From Phyllobacteriaceae bacterium (GTDB taxonomy: Bacteria > Pseudomonadota > Alphaproteobacteria > Rhizobiales > Rhizobiaceae), in the NCBI GenBank assembly GCA_023954255.1, contig JAMLIH010000007.1:1-64000 (forward strand): a DNA stretch of 64,000 nt, written 5' to 3'. Shown here in pieces: positions 44,696 through 54,397 of the stretch; position 1 is the stretch's first letter; each line of letters begins with the position of its first letter. Below the pieces are notes generated by a model. The model saw only the letters and a program-made list of their open reading frames with translations. It ran no database searches and was not told the DNA's origin. A program made the translations under genes and the position numbers.

Positions 44696-45613
44696 ATGAG
44701 TAGCGAGCGGCCGAACCTGCCCAGCGGGCATTCCGACAACATCGAGGAAAAAAAGCAGCGCGCCGAAGCCTGGTTTCACGAGCTTCGCGACCTGATCTGC
44801 AGCCGCTTCGAGGAACTCGAGGCGGAACTGAGCGGCCCGTTTTCCGACTATGAACCCGGCAAGTTCGTCACCACCCCGTGGCAGCGCGACGGCGGTCATG
44901 GCGGCGGCGGTATCATGTCGATGATGCGCGGCCGGCTGTTTGAAAAGGTCGGCGTACACACGTCCACGGTTTACGGCGAATTCGCCGAGGATTTCCGCAA
45001 GCAGATACCCGGCGCCAGCGACGACCCGCGCTTCTGGGCCTCCGGCATTTCGCTGATCGCCCACCCCTGGAACCCCAACGTGCCGACCGTGCACATGAAC
45101 ACGCGCATGGTGGTAACCACATCAAACTGGTTCGGAGGCGGTGCCGATCTGACACCGATGCTGGATGCCCGCCGCACCCAGGCAGACCCCGACAGCCAGA
45201 TCTTCCACAAGGCGATGAAATTCGTCTGCGAGCGTCACACCATCGCCGACTACGAGCGCTACAAGAAATGGTGCGACGACTATTTCTTCCTCAAGCATCG
45301 CGACGAGATGCGCGGCATTGGCGGCATCTTCTTCGACTACCTGCGTTCACCGGAGGAAAAGGGCGGCTGGGAAGCCGATTTTGCCTTTACCCGCGATGTC
45401 GGCAAGGCCTTCAACGTCGCCTATCCGGCCATCGTCAATCGCAACATGAACCAGGAATGGACACCGCAGCAGCGCGAGGAGCAGCTTGTCCGGCGCGGCC
45501 GCTATGTGGAGTTCAACCTGCTTTATGACCGCGGTACGATTTTCGGCCTGAAGACCGGCGGCAACGTCGCCTCTATCCTGTCTTCGATGCCGCCCACCGT
45601 CCGCTGGCCATGA
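44696..45613 (+). CDS. hemF: Oxygen-dependent coproporphyrinogen III oxidase
   Basis: A 305-residue haem biosynthesis enzyme that oxidatively decarboxylates coproporphyrinogen III using O2. It has [59 protein letters not shown], the metal-ligand-type [12 protein letters not shown], and [20 protein letters not shown]. Length is normal. The ATG at 44696 is the family start. The stop overlaps the next gene by 4 bases (ATGA). No Fnr-like box is seen upstream. Confidence 0.95.
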   Translation: MSSERPNLPSGHSDNIEEKKQRAEAWFHELRDLICSRFEELEAELSGPFSDYEPGKFVTTPWQRDGGHGGGGIMSMMRGRLFEKVGVHTSTVYGEFAEDFRKQIPGASDDPRFWASGISLIAHPWNPNVPTVHMNTRMVVTTSNWFGGGADLTPMLDARRTQADPDSQIFHKAMKFVCERHTIADYERYKKWCDDYFFLKHRDEMRGIGGIFFDYLRSPEEKGGWEADFAFTRDVGKAFNVAYPAIVNRNMNQEWTPQQREEQLVRRGRYVEFNLLYDRGTIFGLKTGGNVASILSSMPPTVRWP

Positions 45614-46737
45614 TTGCAGGCAGGGTCGGGCAGCTATCCGTCAAGGGGTTCCGCTCGCTGCGCAACGTGACCCTGCCGCTCGACCATGTCGCCGTCTACC
45701 GGGGCGGAAACGGAACCGGCAAGACCAACATCTACCGCTCACTGGAATTCTGCCGCCATGCCGCACGCGGTGACCTGTCCCTGTGGCTGGCGAAACAGGG
45801 CGGGCTTGCCTCCTGCCGGTGGAGTGGCGAAACCAGAACCCATGAAAAGGCCCGCATCGCCATTTCCGTTACTGTCGGCGATCTGCGCTACCACATCGAG
45901 GTCGGGCACCCCACGCCCACCACGGCTGCCTTTCTGAATGAACCGCTGATCAAGGAGGAAACCGTCGAGGCGCTGTACAGCGGCCGGACACGCATCTTGA
46001 TGAAGCGCCGCGGCCCCTCGGTCACCCTTGCCGGGCTCGACGGCAGCCAGCGGCACTGGGATGACCTGCTGCTGCCGAGCGAAACAGCCCTGTCGCGACT
46101 GCCCGCCGAAGCCGCAGCATCCGACGTTGCGGGCCTTCGGGACACCCTGCTCGACTGGCGCTTCTTTCACCGTTTCCGCGTCGACACCGATTCTCCCCTG
46201 CGCCGCCCGGCGCCTGGGGTGACGGCAACAAGACTTGACTCCGATGGGGCCAACCTGCCCGCTGTCTTTGCAACCCTTGAACACATCCGGCAGGATACCG
46301 TCGATCTGAAGGCGCTGGTAAGACAGGCTTTCGACAATGCCGAACTGGTGATTCCGCCCCCGGAGGATCAGGCGGCGTTCTTCATCCGCTGGCCGAATTT
46401 TCCGCAGCGCCTGTTCAGCCAGGCGGAACTGTCTGACGGAACGCTGCAATTCCTCGCCCTGTGCGGCGCGCTGCTTTCCTACCATCCCCCGCGCCTTGTG
46501 GTGCTCAATGAGCCCGAGGCAAGCCTTCACCCTGATTTGATGCCCGCACTCGCCAGCCTGATCGGCAGGGCGGCCGAAACAACGCAGATCATCGTCGTCA
46601 CACATTCGAACGAGCTTGCAACCCAACTCGGGGAGCACCTCGCCTGCCCCATCCGGGTGGTTAAAAAACGCGACGGGGAAACCGTGATCGCGGGGCTTAC
46701 GGCACTGGGACCTTCAGCGACGGGCGAGGTGGACTGA
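45610..46737 (+). CDS. RecF/OLD-like AAA ATPase coupled to hemF
   Basis: A 375-residue AAA_21/RecF-type ATPase. It has [20 protein letters not shown], Walker [16 protein letters not shown], an ABC-type signature [16 protein letters not shown], Walker [18 protein letters not shown] and the switch region [15 protein letters not shown]. There is no TOPRIM nuclease domain, unlike true OLD proteins. The middle (about 150-240) is a small insertion. It starts inside the hemF stop (ATGA), so translation is coupled, but no haem-related role is known. The substrate or partner cannot be told from sequence. Confidence 0.85.
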   Translation: MIAGRVGQLSVKGFRSLRNVTLPLDHVAVYRGGNGTGKTNIYRSLEFCRHAARGDLSLWLAKQGGLASCRWSGETRTHEKARIAISVTVGDLRYHIEVGHPTPTTAAFLNEPLIKEETVEALYSGRTRILMKRRGPSVTLAGLDGSQRHWDDLLLPSETALSRLPAEAAASDVAGLRDTLLDWRFFHRFRVDTDSPLRRPAPGVTATRLDSDGANLPAVFATLEHIRQDTVDLKALVRQAFDNAELVIPPPEDQAAFFIRWPNFPQRLFSQAELSDGTLQFLALCGALLSYHPPRLVVLNEPEASLHPDLMPALASLIGRAAETTQIIVVTHSNELATQLGEHLACPIRVVKKRDGETVIAGLTALGPSATGEVD

Positions 46738-46747
46738 GACAGGCTGA

Positions 46748-48016
46748 CTAAATATCCTTCAGCAGGGCTTCCGCCGACAGGCTGAAGCCGCTTTCGACCC
46801 AGGTCTTTTCGAGCCGCTTGAGCAATCGTCCGACTTCCCGGCCTTCCGGAATGCCCTTCTCGACCAGGTCCTTGCCGCTGACCGGAAACTGCGGCGGCAT
46901 CCAGTTTGCCGAAAAATCGGCATTGTCCGCCATCGCCTCGATCTTCTCGGCCGGTTCATTGCGCGAGATGGCGATGGCCGTTGCAAGACGCAGCCGGTCT
47001 GCAATCGCCTGGCTGTTGCCGTAATAGACCTGCTGTTTGAGCGCTTCCTCGTCCAGCGGCGTTTCCGGCAGTTCTGCCATCGTCCAGGCCAGCAACCGGT
47101 CCCGATCGGCATTGGAGAGTTTCAGGCGCTTGGCGAGCTTGCGTGCCACAGCGCCGTCGGGCCGGATGATTGCCTCAAGCCGCTGTATCGCCTCACCCTT
47201 CGCATCCCCCTTCCGATCCTTGCGCCAGCCGAAACGGGTTTCCGCCTCGATCAGTGGCGCAATGAAGTCGATCCCCCACTTCTCGCTTTCCGGCAGGATC
47301 AGATTCAACACGCCGGTCGTGCGCATCCACAGCAGCGCCCGCGAGGGATCTCGCGCTGCCAGAAGCTTGCGCAATTCCATCCAGATGCGCTCGGCCGAGA
47401 CCCGCTGCAGCCCATCCTTCATCCGCGTTACCGCCTTCAGCCCGTCCGCATCGGGCCTGCCGGCGCCATATTGGGCGAAGAAGCGGAAAAACCGCAGGAT
47501 GCGCAGATAGTCTTCCTCGATGCGTTCATCCGCCTTGCCGATGAACCGCACCTGCCGTGCCCTGACGTCTTCGAGATTGCCGAGCGGGTCGAAGATTTCT
47601 CCATGCCGGTCGCAGTAAAGCCCGTTGATCGTCAGGTCGCGACGCAGTGCATCCCGTTCCCAGTCGGTGCCGAAGCGCACCACGGCGTGGCGACCGTCGG
47701 TCTCGATGTCGTCCCGGATGGTGGTAATCTCGTAGCCCCTGCCGTCACTCACCGCAGTCACCGTGCCATGGGCAATGCCGGTCGGCACGGCCTTGAGACC
47801 GGCCTTCCCGATCGCCTCCATGGTCTTCTCGGGAACGAGCGTCGTGGCGAGATCGACATCGACCACCGCCTCGCCCATCAGCGAGTTGCGCACCGCCCCG
47901 CCTGCAACACGCGCCTCGCCTCCTGCCGCCTCGATGGCGTCGAACACGGCCTGAAGCCGCGTTTCAAAAAGCCAGGGAACCTGATCGGGATCGAGTTTCA
48001 TGATCGCATCAGCCAT
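46748..48016 (-). CDS. cca: CCA tRNA nucleotidyltransferase
   Basis: A 422-residue class II nucleotidyltransferase/poly(A) polymerase family protein. It has ARVAGGAVRNSLMGEAVVDV with the catalytic DVDLATT (two Asp), RRDLTINGLY (flexible loop/motif C region), and DYLRILRFFRFFAQYG with neck and tail helices beyond. It adds or repairs the 3' CCA of tRNA. The ATG at 48016 has GGCAGGG upstream and overlaps the Nudix stop by 8 bases; an ATG at 48001 is an alternative. Confidence 0.92.
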   Translation of the reverse strand: MADAIMKLDPDQVPWLFETRLQAVFDAIEAAGGEARVAGGAVRNSLMGEAVVDVDLATTLVPEKTMEAIGKAGLKAVPTGIAHGTVTAVSDGRGYEITTIRDDIETDGRHAVVRFGTDWERDALRRDLTINGLYCDRHGEIFDPLGNLEDVRARQVRFIGKADERIEEDYLRILRFFRFFAQYGAGRPDADGLKAVTRMKDGLQRVSAERIWMELRKLLAARDPSRALLWMRTTGVLNLILPESEKWGIDFIAPLIEAETRFGWRKDRKGDAKGEAIQRLEAIIRPDGAVARKLAKRLKLSNADRDRLLAWTMAELPETPLDEEALKQQVYYGNSQAIADRLRLATAIAISRNEPAEKIEAMADNADFSANWMPPQFPVSGKDLVEKGIPEGREVGRLLKRLEKTWVESGFSLSAEALLKDI

Positions 48017-48689
48017 CCCTGCCGCCCCAACCGGACGCGGAACCACCGGTCAACCGCTGCTGGAAATGCTTGATGATCCCGGCCGTCACGCCCCAGATGT
48101 AATGCTCGCCATACGGCATTTCGAGATAGTGCCGCCGCCTGCCCTGGAACACGCGGCTGCCGACCCGGTGATTGGTCGTGTCGAGCAGAAAGGCCAGCGG
48201 CACCTCGAAAATGTATTCAACCTCGTCACGGTTTGCAGTGAGCTGCGGGTTTTCCTCCACCAGCGCCACCACCGGCGAGATGCGGTAGCCGGAGCCGGTC
48301 AGATACTCCGGCATCACGCCCAGCACGTCGACCCTGCCCGCATCGAGGCCGATCTCCTCGCTGGCCTCGCGTAGGGCTGCCTCCACCGGCCCGCCATCGT
48401 CCTTGTCGATCTTGCCGCCGGGAAAGGCCACCTGACCCGAATGCGAGGCAAGCCTTTCCGTGCGCTTGGTCAGGATCACCGAAAGCGCATCGCCGCCATC
48501 GACCACCGGGATCAGCACAGCGGCAGGCCTGGTTGCCTGCTTCATCACCCAGTCGCGGTATTCCGGATTGATGGCGAAATCGCCCATTGGCTCGGTTGCA
48601 GGCTCGAACAGCCGCGCATCGGCGAGAGCCCGGAAGCCTGCCGCATCGAGATCATGGAGATTGGCTGGAATTTGCATCGGGGCGTTCAT
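48009..48689 (-). CDS. CoA pyrophosphatase-like Nudix hydrolase
   Basis: A 226-residue Nudix protein with the box GGKIDKDDGGPVEAALREAS continuing EEIGL, preceded by LTKRTERLASHSGQVAFPGG, the NUDT7/NudL CoA motif (LLTxRxxxLRxHxGQVAFPG). It probably cleaves CoA or its derivatives. It lies between DUF1285 and cca genes and overlaps the latter by 8 bases. The ATG at 48689 is chosen over the GTG one codon before. Confidence 0.9.
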   Translation of the reverse strand: MNAPMQIPANLHDLDAAGFRALADARLFEPATEPMGDFAINPEYRDWVMKQATRPAAVLIPVVDGGDALSVILTKRTERLASHSGQVAFPGGKIDKDDGGPVEAALREASEEIGLDAGRVDVLGVMPEYLTGSGYRISPVVALVEENPQLTANRDEVEYIFEVPLAFLLDTTNHRVGSRVFQGRRRHYLEMPYGEHYIWGVTAGIIKHFQQRLTGGSASGWGGRDG

Positions 48690-48707
48690 CACTCGTATCG
48701 GCCTGTT

Positions 48708-49394
48708 TCAGGCATCTTCGCCGACAGCAAGCCGGGCAAGTTCGCTTGCCGGCATGATCGTGAACACCGCATCCTTGCTGCGCACGGCGAAGACGGCCTC
48801 TTCATCCTGTTCTATCTCCTCGCCTCTTGCCATCAGTTCATACATCACCGGCCGAGTCAGCAGCGCCTCCAGCCGGCCGCGCACCAACAGATAGGGTTTG
48901 ATGCCGCCGTTTTCAGCAACCGTGATGAAACGCAACGGATTTTCCGGCCCCGCTTCGATCACATCGCCCACATTGGTGCGAAAGGTCAGTACCGGCTCGC
49001 CGCCACGTTCGGAAGCATGCAACTCCACGGCCAGAAAGGGCGCATCCTCGACGCGGATCCGGTAGCGTTCCACCGGCGTGACGAGATAGGTCTCGCCATC
49101 CTCGTCCCTGCGCAGGACGGTTGAAAACAACTCGACCAGGGCTTTGCGGGCAATCGGCGTTCCCAGGTAGAACCAGCGGCCGTCGGCCCGGATTTCCATA
49201 TCGAGCTCGCCGCCATATTCCGGGTTCCATTTTTCCACCGGCGCAGGCCCGCGCTTGCGCGATCCGGCACGCGAAATCAGCGCCTGCAGCCCGGAAAGTC
49301 CGCCAGCACCGCCCTTGCCGCTGCCGGCAGGCTGCACGGCAACTTCCGACACTGTCCTGGATTTTTCTCCGGTTTTCGCCCCAGATTTCGCCAT
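48708..49394 (-). CDS. DUF1285 protein
   Basis: A 228-residue protein. After a low-complexity N-terminus of about 45 residues (AVQPAGSGKGGAGGLSGLQA) comes the DUF1285 body: WNPEYGGELDMEIRADGRWF, YLGTPIARKALVELFSTVLR, EDGETYLVTPVERYRIRVED and APFLAVELHA. The family has a solved fold but no known activity; it commonly precedes CoA-Nudix and cca genes in this order, as here. The start at 49394 is preferred to 49418. This is the first gene of the three-gene unit. Confidence 0.88.
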   Translation of the reverse strand: MAKSGAKTGEKSRTVSEVAVQPAGSGKGGAGGLSGLQALISRAGSRKRGPAPVEKWNPEYGGELDMEIRADGRWFYLGTPIARKALVELFSTVLRRDEDGETYLVTPVERYRIRVEDAPFLAVELHASERGGEPVLTFRTNVGDVIEAGPENPLRFITVAENGGIKPYLLVRGRLEALLTRPVMYELMARGEEIEQDEEAVFAVRSKDAVFTIMPASELARLAVGEDA

Positions 49395-49606
49395 TGTCTT
49401 CACCCAGTATCGCCCCAACTTGTACTGTGAACACCCGTAAATGCCGGCCGGAACCGCGTTGACGAAGTGTTCAACGCATATCGGGCGTTTAGCCGAAAAT
49501 ACCGCTCACCCACCGTTTCGCAAGTATGGCATATTGCAATGACGGAGCGTCAAACTACCATGCGGGGAGTTTCCGCCGAATCCCACGCCAGCAGGAAGGA
49601 CAAACC

Positions 49607-50623
49607 ATGAGTGCCGTAGACCCGAAGGCAGGCCGTGAGGCAAATGATTCAAAGGCCGTGATTGAGGCGGCCGAGGCAGCCGTTGCCGATATCGCCAGGG
49701 CCCGCAAGGAAACGGCAAAGGTCATCTTCGGCCAGGAAACGGTGGTCGAGCGCGCCATGGTCACCATCCTTTCCGGCGGTCACGGTCTGCTGGTCGGCCT
49801 GCCGGGCCTTGCCAAGACCAAGCTGGTCGACACCCTCGGCACGGTGCTCGGCATTCAGGCCGCCCGCATCCAGTTCACCCCCGACCTGATGCCTTCCGAC
49901 ATCCTGGGTTCCGAAATCCTGCAGCAGGACGATGACGGCAAGCGCTCCTTCCGCTTCGCCAAGGGCCCGGTTTTCACCCAGCTTCTGATGGCCGACGAGA
50001 TCAACCGCGCCAGCCCGAGAACCCAGGCAGCCCTTCTGCAGGCAATGCAGGAATACCACGTGACAATCGCCGGCCACCGCTACGACCTGCCGGCACCCTT
50101 CCACGTTCTGGCAACGCAGAACCCGCTCGAACAGGAAGGCACCTACCCCCTGCCGGAAGCCCAGCTCGACCGTTTCCTGATGCAGATCGATGTCCATTAT
50201 CCCGACATGGAATCGGAGCGCCGCATCCTGCTGGAGACCACCGGCGCGAAGGAAGCCACCGCCAAGCCGGTGCTCAACGCCAAGCGGTTGCAGGAAATGC
50301 AGGCGCTGGTGCGCCGCATCCCGGTCGGAGAAAGCGTCGTCAACGCCATCCTCGAACTGGTCCGCTCGGCCCGCCCCGGCGCGGACGACTCGCCGATGAA
50401 CAAATACATTTCCTGGGGTCCCGGCCCGCGCGCCAGCCAGTCGCTGATGCTGACGGCCCGCGCCCGCGCCCTGCTTGACGGCCGGTTGTCGCCCTCCGTC
50501 GACGATGTCCTGGCGCTTGCAGAGCCGGTGCTCCAGCACCGCATGCAGCTCTCCTTCGCCGCCAGGGCGGAGAAAATTTCGGTGCGCGACGTGATCGCCG
50601 ATATCCGATCGAGAATAGGATAG
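49607..50623 (+). CDS. MoxR-family AAA+ ATPase
   Basis: A 338-residue AAA+ chaperone-like ATPase. It has Walker A LVGLPGLAKTKLVDTLG, Walker B QLLMADEINRASPRTQAALL, sensor-1 FHVLATQNPLEQEGTYPLPE and arginine-finger region AQLDRFLMQIDVHYP, with the lid ending RAEKISVRDVIADIRSRIG. MoxR proteins remodel partners that carry vWA domains. The next genes encode just such proteins. AAGGA lies upstream of the ATG at 49607. It heads a four-gene operon to 56467. Confidence 0.95.
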   Translation: MSAVDPKAGREANDSKAVIEAAEAAVADIARARKETAKVIFGQETVVERAMVTILSGGHGLLVGLPGLAKTKLVDTLGTVLGIQAARIQFTPDLMPSDILGSEILQQDDDGKRSFRFAKGPVFTQLLMADEINRASPRTQAALLQAMQEYHVTIAGHRYDLPAPFHVLATQNPLEQEGTYPLPEAQLDRFLMQIDVHYPDMESERRILLETTGAKEATAKPVLNAKRLQEMQALVRRIPVGESVVNAILELVRSARPGADDSPMNKYISWGPGPRASQSLMLTARARALLDGRLSPSVDDVLALAEPVLQHRMQLSFAARAEKISVRDVIADIRSRIG

Positions 50624-50642
50624 GCCAGGTGGGCGTGACCGC

Positions 50643-51563
50643 ATGAGTCTAACGACGGGAAAACTTGTCGAGGCGCTGCCGGCCCAATCCGTGCTGGCGC
50701 GGTCGCGTGCCCGCGCCGCCCTCATTCCCGATCTGCTGGTCGAGGCGCAACGTGTCGCCAACAACGTCTTCGCCGGCTGGCACGGCCGCAGGCGGCGCGG
50801 CATCGGCGAGAATTTCTGGCAGTTCCGGCCCTATGTGCAGGGCGAGAACCTCGCCGCCATCGACTGGCGGCGTTCGGCCCGCGACGATCATGTCTATGTC
50901 AAGGACCGCGAATGGCAGGCCTCGCACACAATCTGGCTTTGGGTCGATGAGAGCGCTTCCATGCTCTATCAGTCCTCTTCGGCGGAAGTCTCCAAACAGT
51001 CCCGTGCCCTGGTGCTGGCGCTTGCCATGGCCGAACTGCTTGCCCGCAGTGGCGAGCGCATCGGCTGGCTCGGCGTATCCAAGCCGATCGTTCACCGTCA
51101 CGCCGCCGAGCGCCTTGCCAGCGACCTGATCGTTGCCGGCGCGCAGGACAGATGGCCGGACATGAAACACATCGGCGATCATGCCGAGGTCGTCCTGTTC
51201 AGCGATTTTCTCGAATCACGCGAAGACGAGGAAGCCCATCTCGCCGTCTTCCGCGACCTCTCCGACAAGCGGGTGCGTGGCCATCTGGTACAGATCATCG
51301 ACCCGGCCGAGGAAGTCTTTTCCTATGCCGGCAGAATGGAATTCCGCGATCCCGAGACCGGCCACCGCCTCAATCTCGGCTCCGCACAGACGGTAAAGCA
51401 GGATTACGAAGCGCTGTTTCGCGGCCATACGCAGTTGCTGGCGGATTACTGCTCGCGTCTCGGCTGGTCGCATACGCTCCACCATACCGACCATCTGGCA
51501 TCGCAGGCACTGCAGTCCCTGCATGTCGCCATGTCGGAAAATCCCTTCGACGGAGGCCGATGA
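50643..51563 (+). CDS. DUF58 domain protein
   Basis: A 306-residue protein with the DUF58 core: WHGRRRRGIGENFWQFRPYV, AAIDWRRSARDDHVYVKDRE, and a vWA-like MIDAS LWVDESASM (DxSxS). It is the usual MoxR partner. The role of such loci lies in envelope integrity or protein complex assembly in studied cases, but the function is not fixed here. There is a 19-base gap from MoxR, and its stop overlaps the next start (ATGATGG). Confidence 0.9.
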   Translation: MSLTTGKLVEALPAQSVLARSRARAALIPDLLVEAQRVANNVFAGWHGRRRRGIGENFWQFRPYVQGENLAAIDWRRSARDDHVYVKDREWQASHTIWLWVDESASMLYQSSSAEVSKQSRALVLALAMAELLARSGERIGWLGVSKPIVHRHAAERLASDLIVAGAQDRWPDMKHIGDHAEVVLFSDFLESREDEEAHLAVFRDLSDKRVRGHLVQIIDPAEEVFSYAGRMEFRDPETGHRLNLGSAQTVKQDYEALFRGHTQLLADYCSRLGWSHTLHHTDHLASQALQSLHVAMSENPFDGGR

Positions 51564-54388
51564 TGGCCGGTCTGCCGCTCGCCTTCGCCTCCCCCTGGGT
51601 TCTGCTGGCCCTGCTCGCCCTGCCGGTCATCTGGTATCTTCTGCGCCTGACCCCGCCGAAGCCGCGCAGCGAGTTCTTCCCGCCCTTCGTCATTCTCGAA
51701 CAGCTCAAGGCAACCGAGGACACACCGGCCAAGAGCCCGTGGTGGCTGACCCTGTTGCGCCTTGCCATGGCAGCGCTGGCAATCCTTGCCATGGCAGGCC
51801 CCATCCTCAATCCCGGCGAAACCCCGCTGAAGGGCGAAGGGCCGTTGCTGATGGTAATCGACGATGGCTGGGCGAGTGCCGCCAGTTCCGATCAGGTACA
51901 CCGGACGGCGCTTGCCATGCTTGCGGTCGCCGGCGAGAAAGGCAGACCCGTCACCATCGTCAGAACCACCGACCTTGAGGACGTTTCCCTTGAGCCTATG
52001 AGCGCCGCCGAAGCCAGCGGACTGCTGGAGGCCGGCACCAACCGTCCGGCCCGTCCGGATCATGCCCTTGCCGCTCAGCGCATTCGCTCGGCAATTGCGG
52101 CAACGGGCTTTGGCGAGACCGTATTCTTCTCCGACGGGCTGGCAAGGAGCGACAGGACCCGGGGACTGCTCGATAGCCTTGCCTCGATCGACGGCCCTCT
52201 GCTCGTCGCCAGCCCCGACACGTCCGGCCTGGTTGCGTTGCGTCCGGTGGAGAACCAGCCATCAAGCATGATCGGAACCGCCATTCGCGCCAACGGCGGA
52301 GGCAGCCTGCCGCTGCGCATTACCGCCTTCGACAAGAACGGCCTGCCGATAGCCACCACACAAACGCTGTTTGCCGACGGGGAGACGGAAGCCCGCTTCG
52401 AACTTTCCCAGCCGGTGGAAGTGCGCAACCAGATCGTCCGCATTGTCGCCGAAAGCGCCAACAATGCCGGAGCCGTGCAATTGCTCGACGACAGTAACCG
52501 CCGCCGGGTGGTAGGCCTGATTTCCGGCCAGAGCGCCGACATCTCACAGCCTTTGCTGTCGCCGCTCTACTATATCAACCGTGCGCTCTCGCCGTTCTCC
52601 GATCTCAGGTTTGCCGATACCGCCAACACCGATGAGGCGGTCGACGACCTGCTCAACCAGAATGTGTCTGCCATGGTGCTGGCCGATGTCGGCACCCTGC
52701 CGGTTCAGGCACGCGAACAGATTACCGGGTTTCTCGACAAGGGCGGCCTGGTCATCCGTTTTGCCGGCCCGCGCCTTGCCGCCAACCCGGCAAGTGCCCT
52801 GCTGCCCGTCGAACTGGTTCAGGGCGACCGTTTCATCGGCGGTGCCCTGTCGTGGGAAACACCCAAGAGTGTCGCCCCCTTCGAACCCTCCTCGCCCTTC
52901 TTCGGCCTGAAGACGCCGGAGGACGTTTCCGTCAGCCGGCAGGTACTCGCCCTGCAATCGCAGGATCTTGAAAACCGCACCTGGGCGCGCCTCGAGGACG
53001 GCACGCCGCTGGTCACCGCCAACCAGGTCGGCGCCGGCTGGCTGGTGCTGTTCCACGTCAATTCCGATAACAACTGGTCAAACCTGCCGCTTTCGGGCAC
53101 ATTTGTTGAAATGCTGCGCCGAACCGTCAACCTTGCCCGCTCGACCGGCGTCAAACCGCTGGAAGACGCGCAATTGCGGCTTCCGCCGATGGAAGTGCTT
53201 GACGGCAAGGGCGTGCCGGTTCCCCCGCCAGTGGGCGTCAAGCCGCTGGTTCTGGAAGGCAGCATCGAGCCGCGTGTGACGCTGGAAAACCCGCCCGGCC
53301 TCTATGGCACGGAGGACGGTTTCCGGGCGCTCAACCTGATCGGTGACGCCGAAACCCTGACCGCGCTCGAACCTGCCATGCTTCCGGCCAAGGCGCAGAC
53401 CACGACACTGGCCGCGAGCACCAGCCTGACGCTGCGGCCCTGGCTGCTGCTCGCCGCCATGGTGCTGTTCCTTGCCGACTGCCTTGCCGTGCTGTGGTTT
53501 GCCGGCCTCATAAGAGGTTCGAGCAAGGCACGGCCAAGGTCGGTGCCGGCAGCAACCGCCCTCCTGCTGGCTGCGGCTCTCGGCCCGGTTGCCCCGGCCG
53601 GCTCCTTCATGTCTCCCGCCATGGCGCAATCGGCCACGGCAGATGACGGGCTCGACTATTCCGCAGCCCTCAGGACGCGCTTTGCCTATGTCGTCAACGG
53701 CAATGAGGAGATTGACGCAATAAGCCGCGCCGGTCTTCTGGGTCTCACGCGCTTCGTTTCCTCGCGCACCGCACTCGAGCCGGGCGATCCCGTCGGCGTC
53801 GATGTGATCACCGACGAATTGTCGTTCTATCCTTTCCTATACTGGGCCATCGATCCCGCCGCCCCTGCTCCCGGTGAAGAGGCCATGGCGCGCGTCGATG
53901 CCTATATGAAGCAGGGCGGTACGGTCTTGTTCGATACCCGCGACCAGATCAGCGGCGTCCTCAACAACGGCTCCGGCGGCAATCAGAAACTGCGTGAAAT
54001 ACTCGCCACGCTGGACATTCCGCCGCTTGAGCCCGTGCCGTCCGACCATGTACTGACCAAGGCGTTTTTCCTGCTCGACAGCTTTCCCGGCCGCTATCAG
54101 GGCGGCGATCTGTGGGTAGAGCAGATCGGTACCGCCGACGAAACCGAGACACGGCCTGCCCGCGCCGGCGACGGCGTGTCGACCATCATGATCACCAGCA
54201 ACGACTTTGCCGGCGCCTGGGCCGTCGACGAGCAGAACCGCTCGCTGCTGCCCATCACGCCGCCGGTCCCTGGCCAGCGCGAGTATGCCTTCCGCGTCGG
54301 GGTCAACATCGTCATGTACACCATGACCGGCAACTACAAGGCCGACCAGGTGCATGTGCCCGCCCTTCTCGAACGCCTGGGGCAATAG
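51560..54388 (+). CDS. BatA/DUF4159 double-domain membrane protein
   Basis: A 942-residue protein starting at an ATG that overlaps the DUF58 stop by 4 bases. The N-terminal two helices (FASPWVLLALLALPVIWYLL; LLRLAMAALAILAMAGPIL) fit the BatA type. The vWA-like part that follows has LLMVIDDGWASAASSD in place of a full DxSxS MIDAS. A long central region of beta-rich type leads to a membrane helix near residue 640 and then a DUF4159 domain (FAYVVNGNEEIDAISRAGLL; TVLFDTRDQISGVLNNGSGG; DHVLTKAFFLLDSFPGRYQG). The end is VNIVMYTMTGNYKADQVHVP. It probably works with the MoxR and DUF58 proteins at the membrane. Confidence 0.88.
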   Translation: MMAGLPLAFASPWVLLALLALPVIWYLLRLTPPKPRSEFFPPFVILEQLKATEDTPAKSPWWLTLLRLAMAALAILAMAGPILNPGETPLKGEGPLLMVIDDGWASAASSDQVHRTALAMLAVAGEKGRPVTIVRTTDLEDVSLEPMSAAEASGLLEAGTNRPARPDHALAAQRIRSAIAATGFGETVFFSDGLARSDRTRGLLDSLASIDGPLLVASPDTSGLVALRPVENQPSSMIGTAIRANGGGSLPLRITAFDKNGLPIATTQTLFADGETEARFELSQPVEVRNQIVRIVAESANNAGAVQLLDDSNRRRVVGLISGQSADISQPLLSPLYYINRALSPFSDLRFADTANTDEAVDDLLNQNVSAMVLADVGTLPVQAREQITGFLDKGGLVIRFAGPRLAANPASALLPVELVQGDRFIGGALSWETPKSVAPFEPSSPFFGLKTPEDVSVSRQVLALQSQDLENRTWARLEDGTPLVTANQVGAGWLVLFHVNSDNNWSNLPLSGTFVEMLRRTVNLARSTGVKPLEDAQLRLPPMEVLDGKGVPVPPPVGVKPLVLEGSIEPRVTLENPPGLYGTEDGFRALNLIGDAETLTALEPAMLPAKAQTTTLAASTSLTLRPWLLLAAMVLFLADCLAVLWFAGLIRGSSKARPRSVPAATALLLAAALGPVAPAGSFMSPAMAQSATADDGLDYSAALRTRFAYVVNGNEEIDAISRAGLLGLTRFVSSRTALEPGDPVGVDVITDELSFYPFLYWAIDPAAPAPGEEAMARVDAYMKQGGTVLFDTRDQISGVLNNGSGGNQKLREILATLDIPPLEPVPSDHVLTKAFFLLDSFPGRYQGGDLWVEQIGTADETETRPARAGDGVSTIMITSNDFAGAWAVDEQNRSLLPITPPVPGQREYAFRVGVNIVMYTMTGNYKADQVHVPALLERLGQ

Positions 54389-54397
54389 GGACACGCC

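Noticed and set aside
45610-46737. A known anti-phage defence system (OLD/Gabija-like)
   Set aside because: No TOPRIM domain, no UvrD-like helicase or nuclease next to it, and the surroundings are housekeeping genes.
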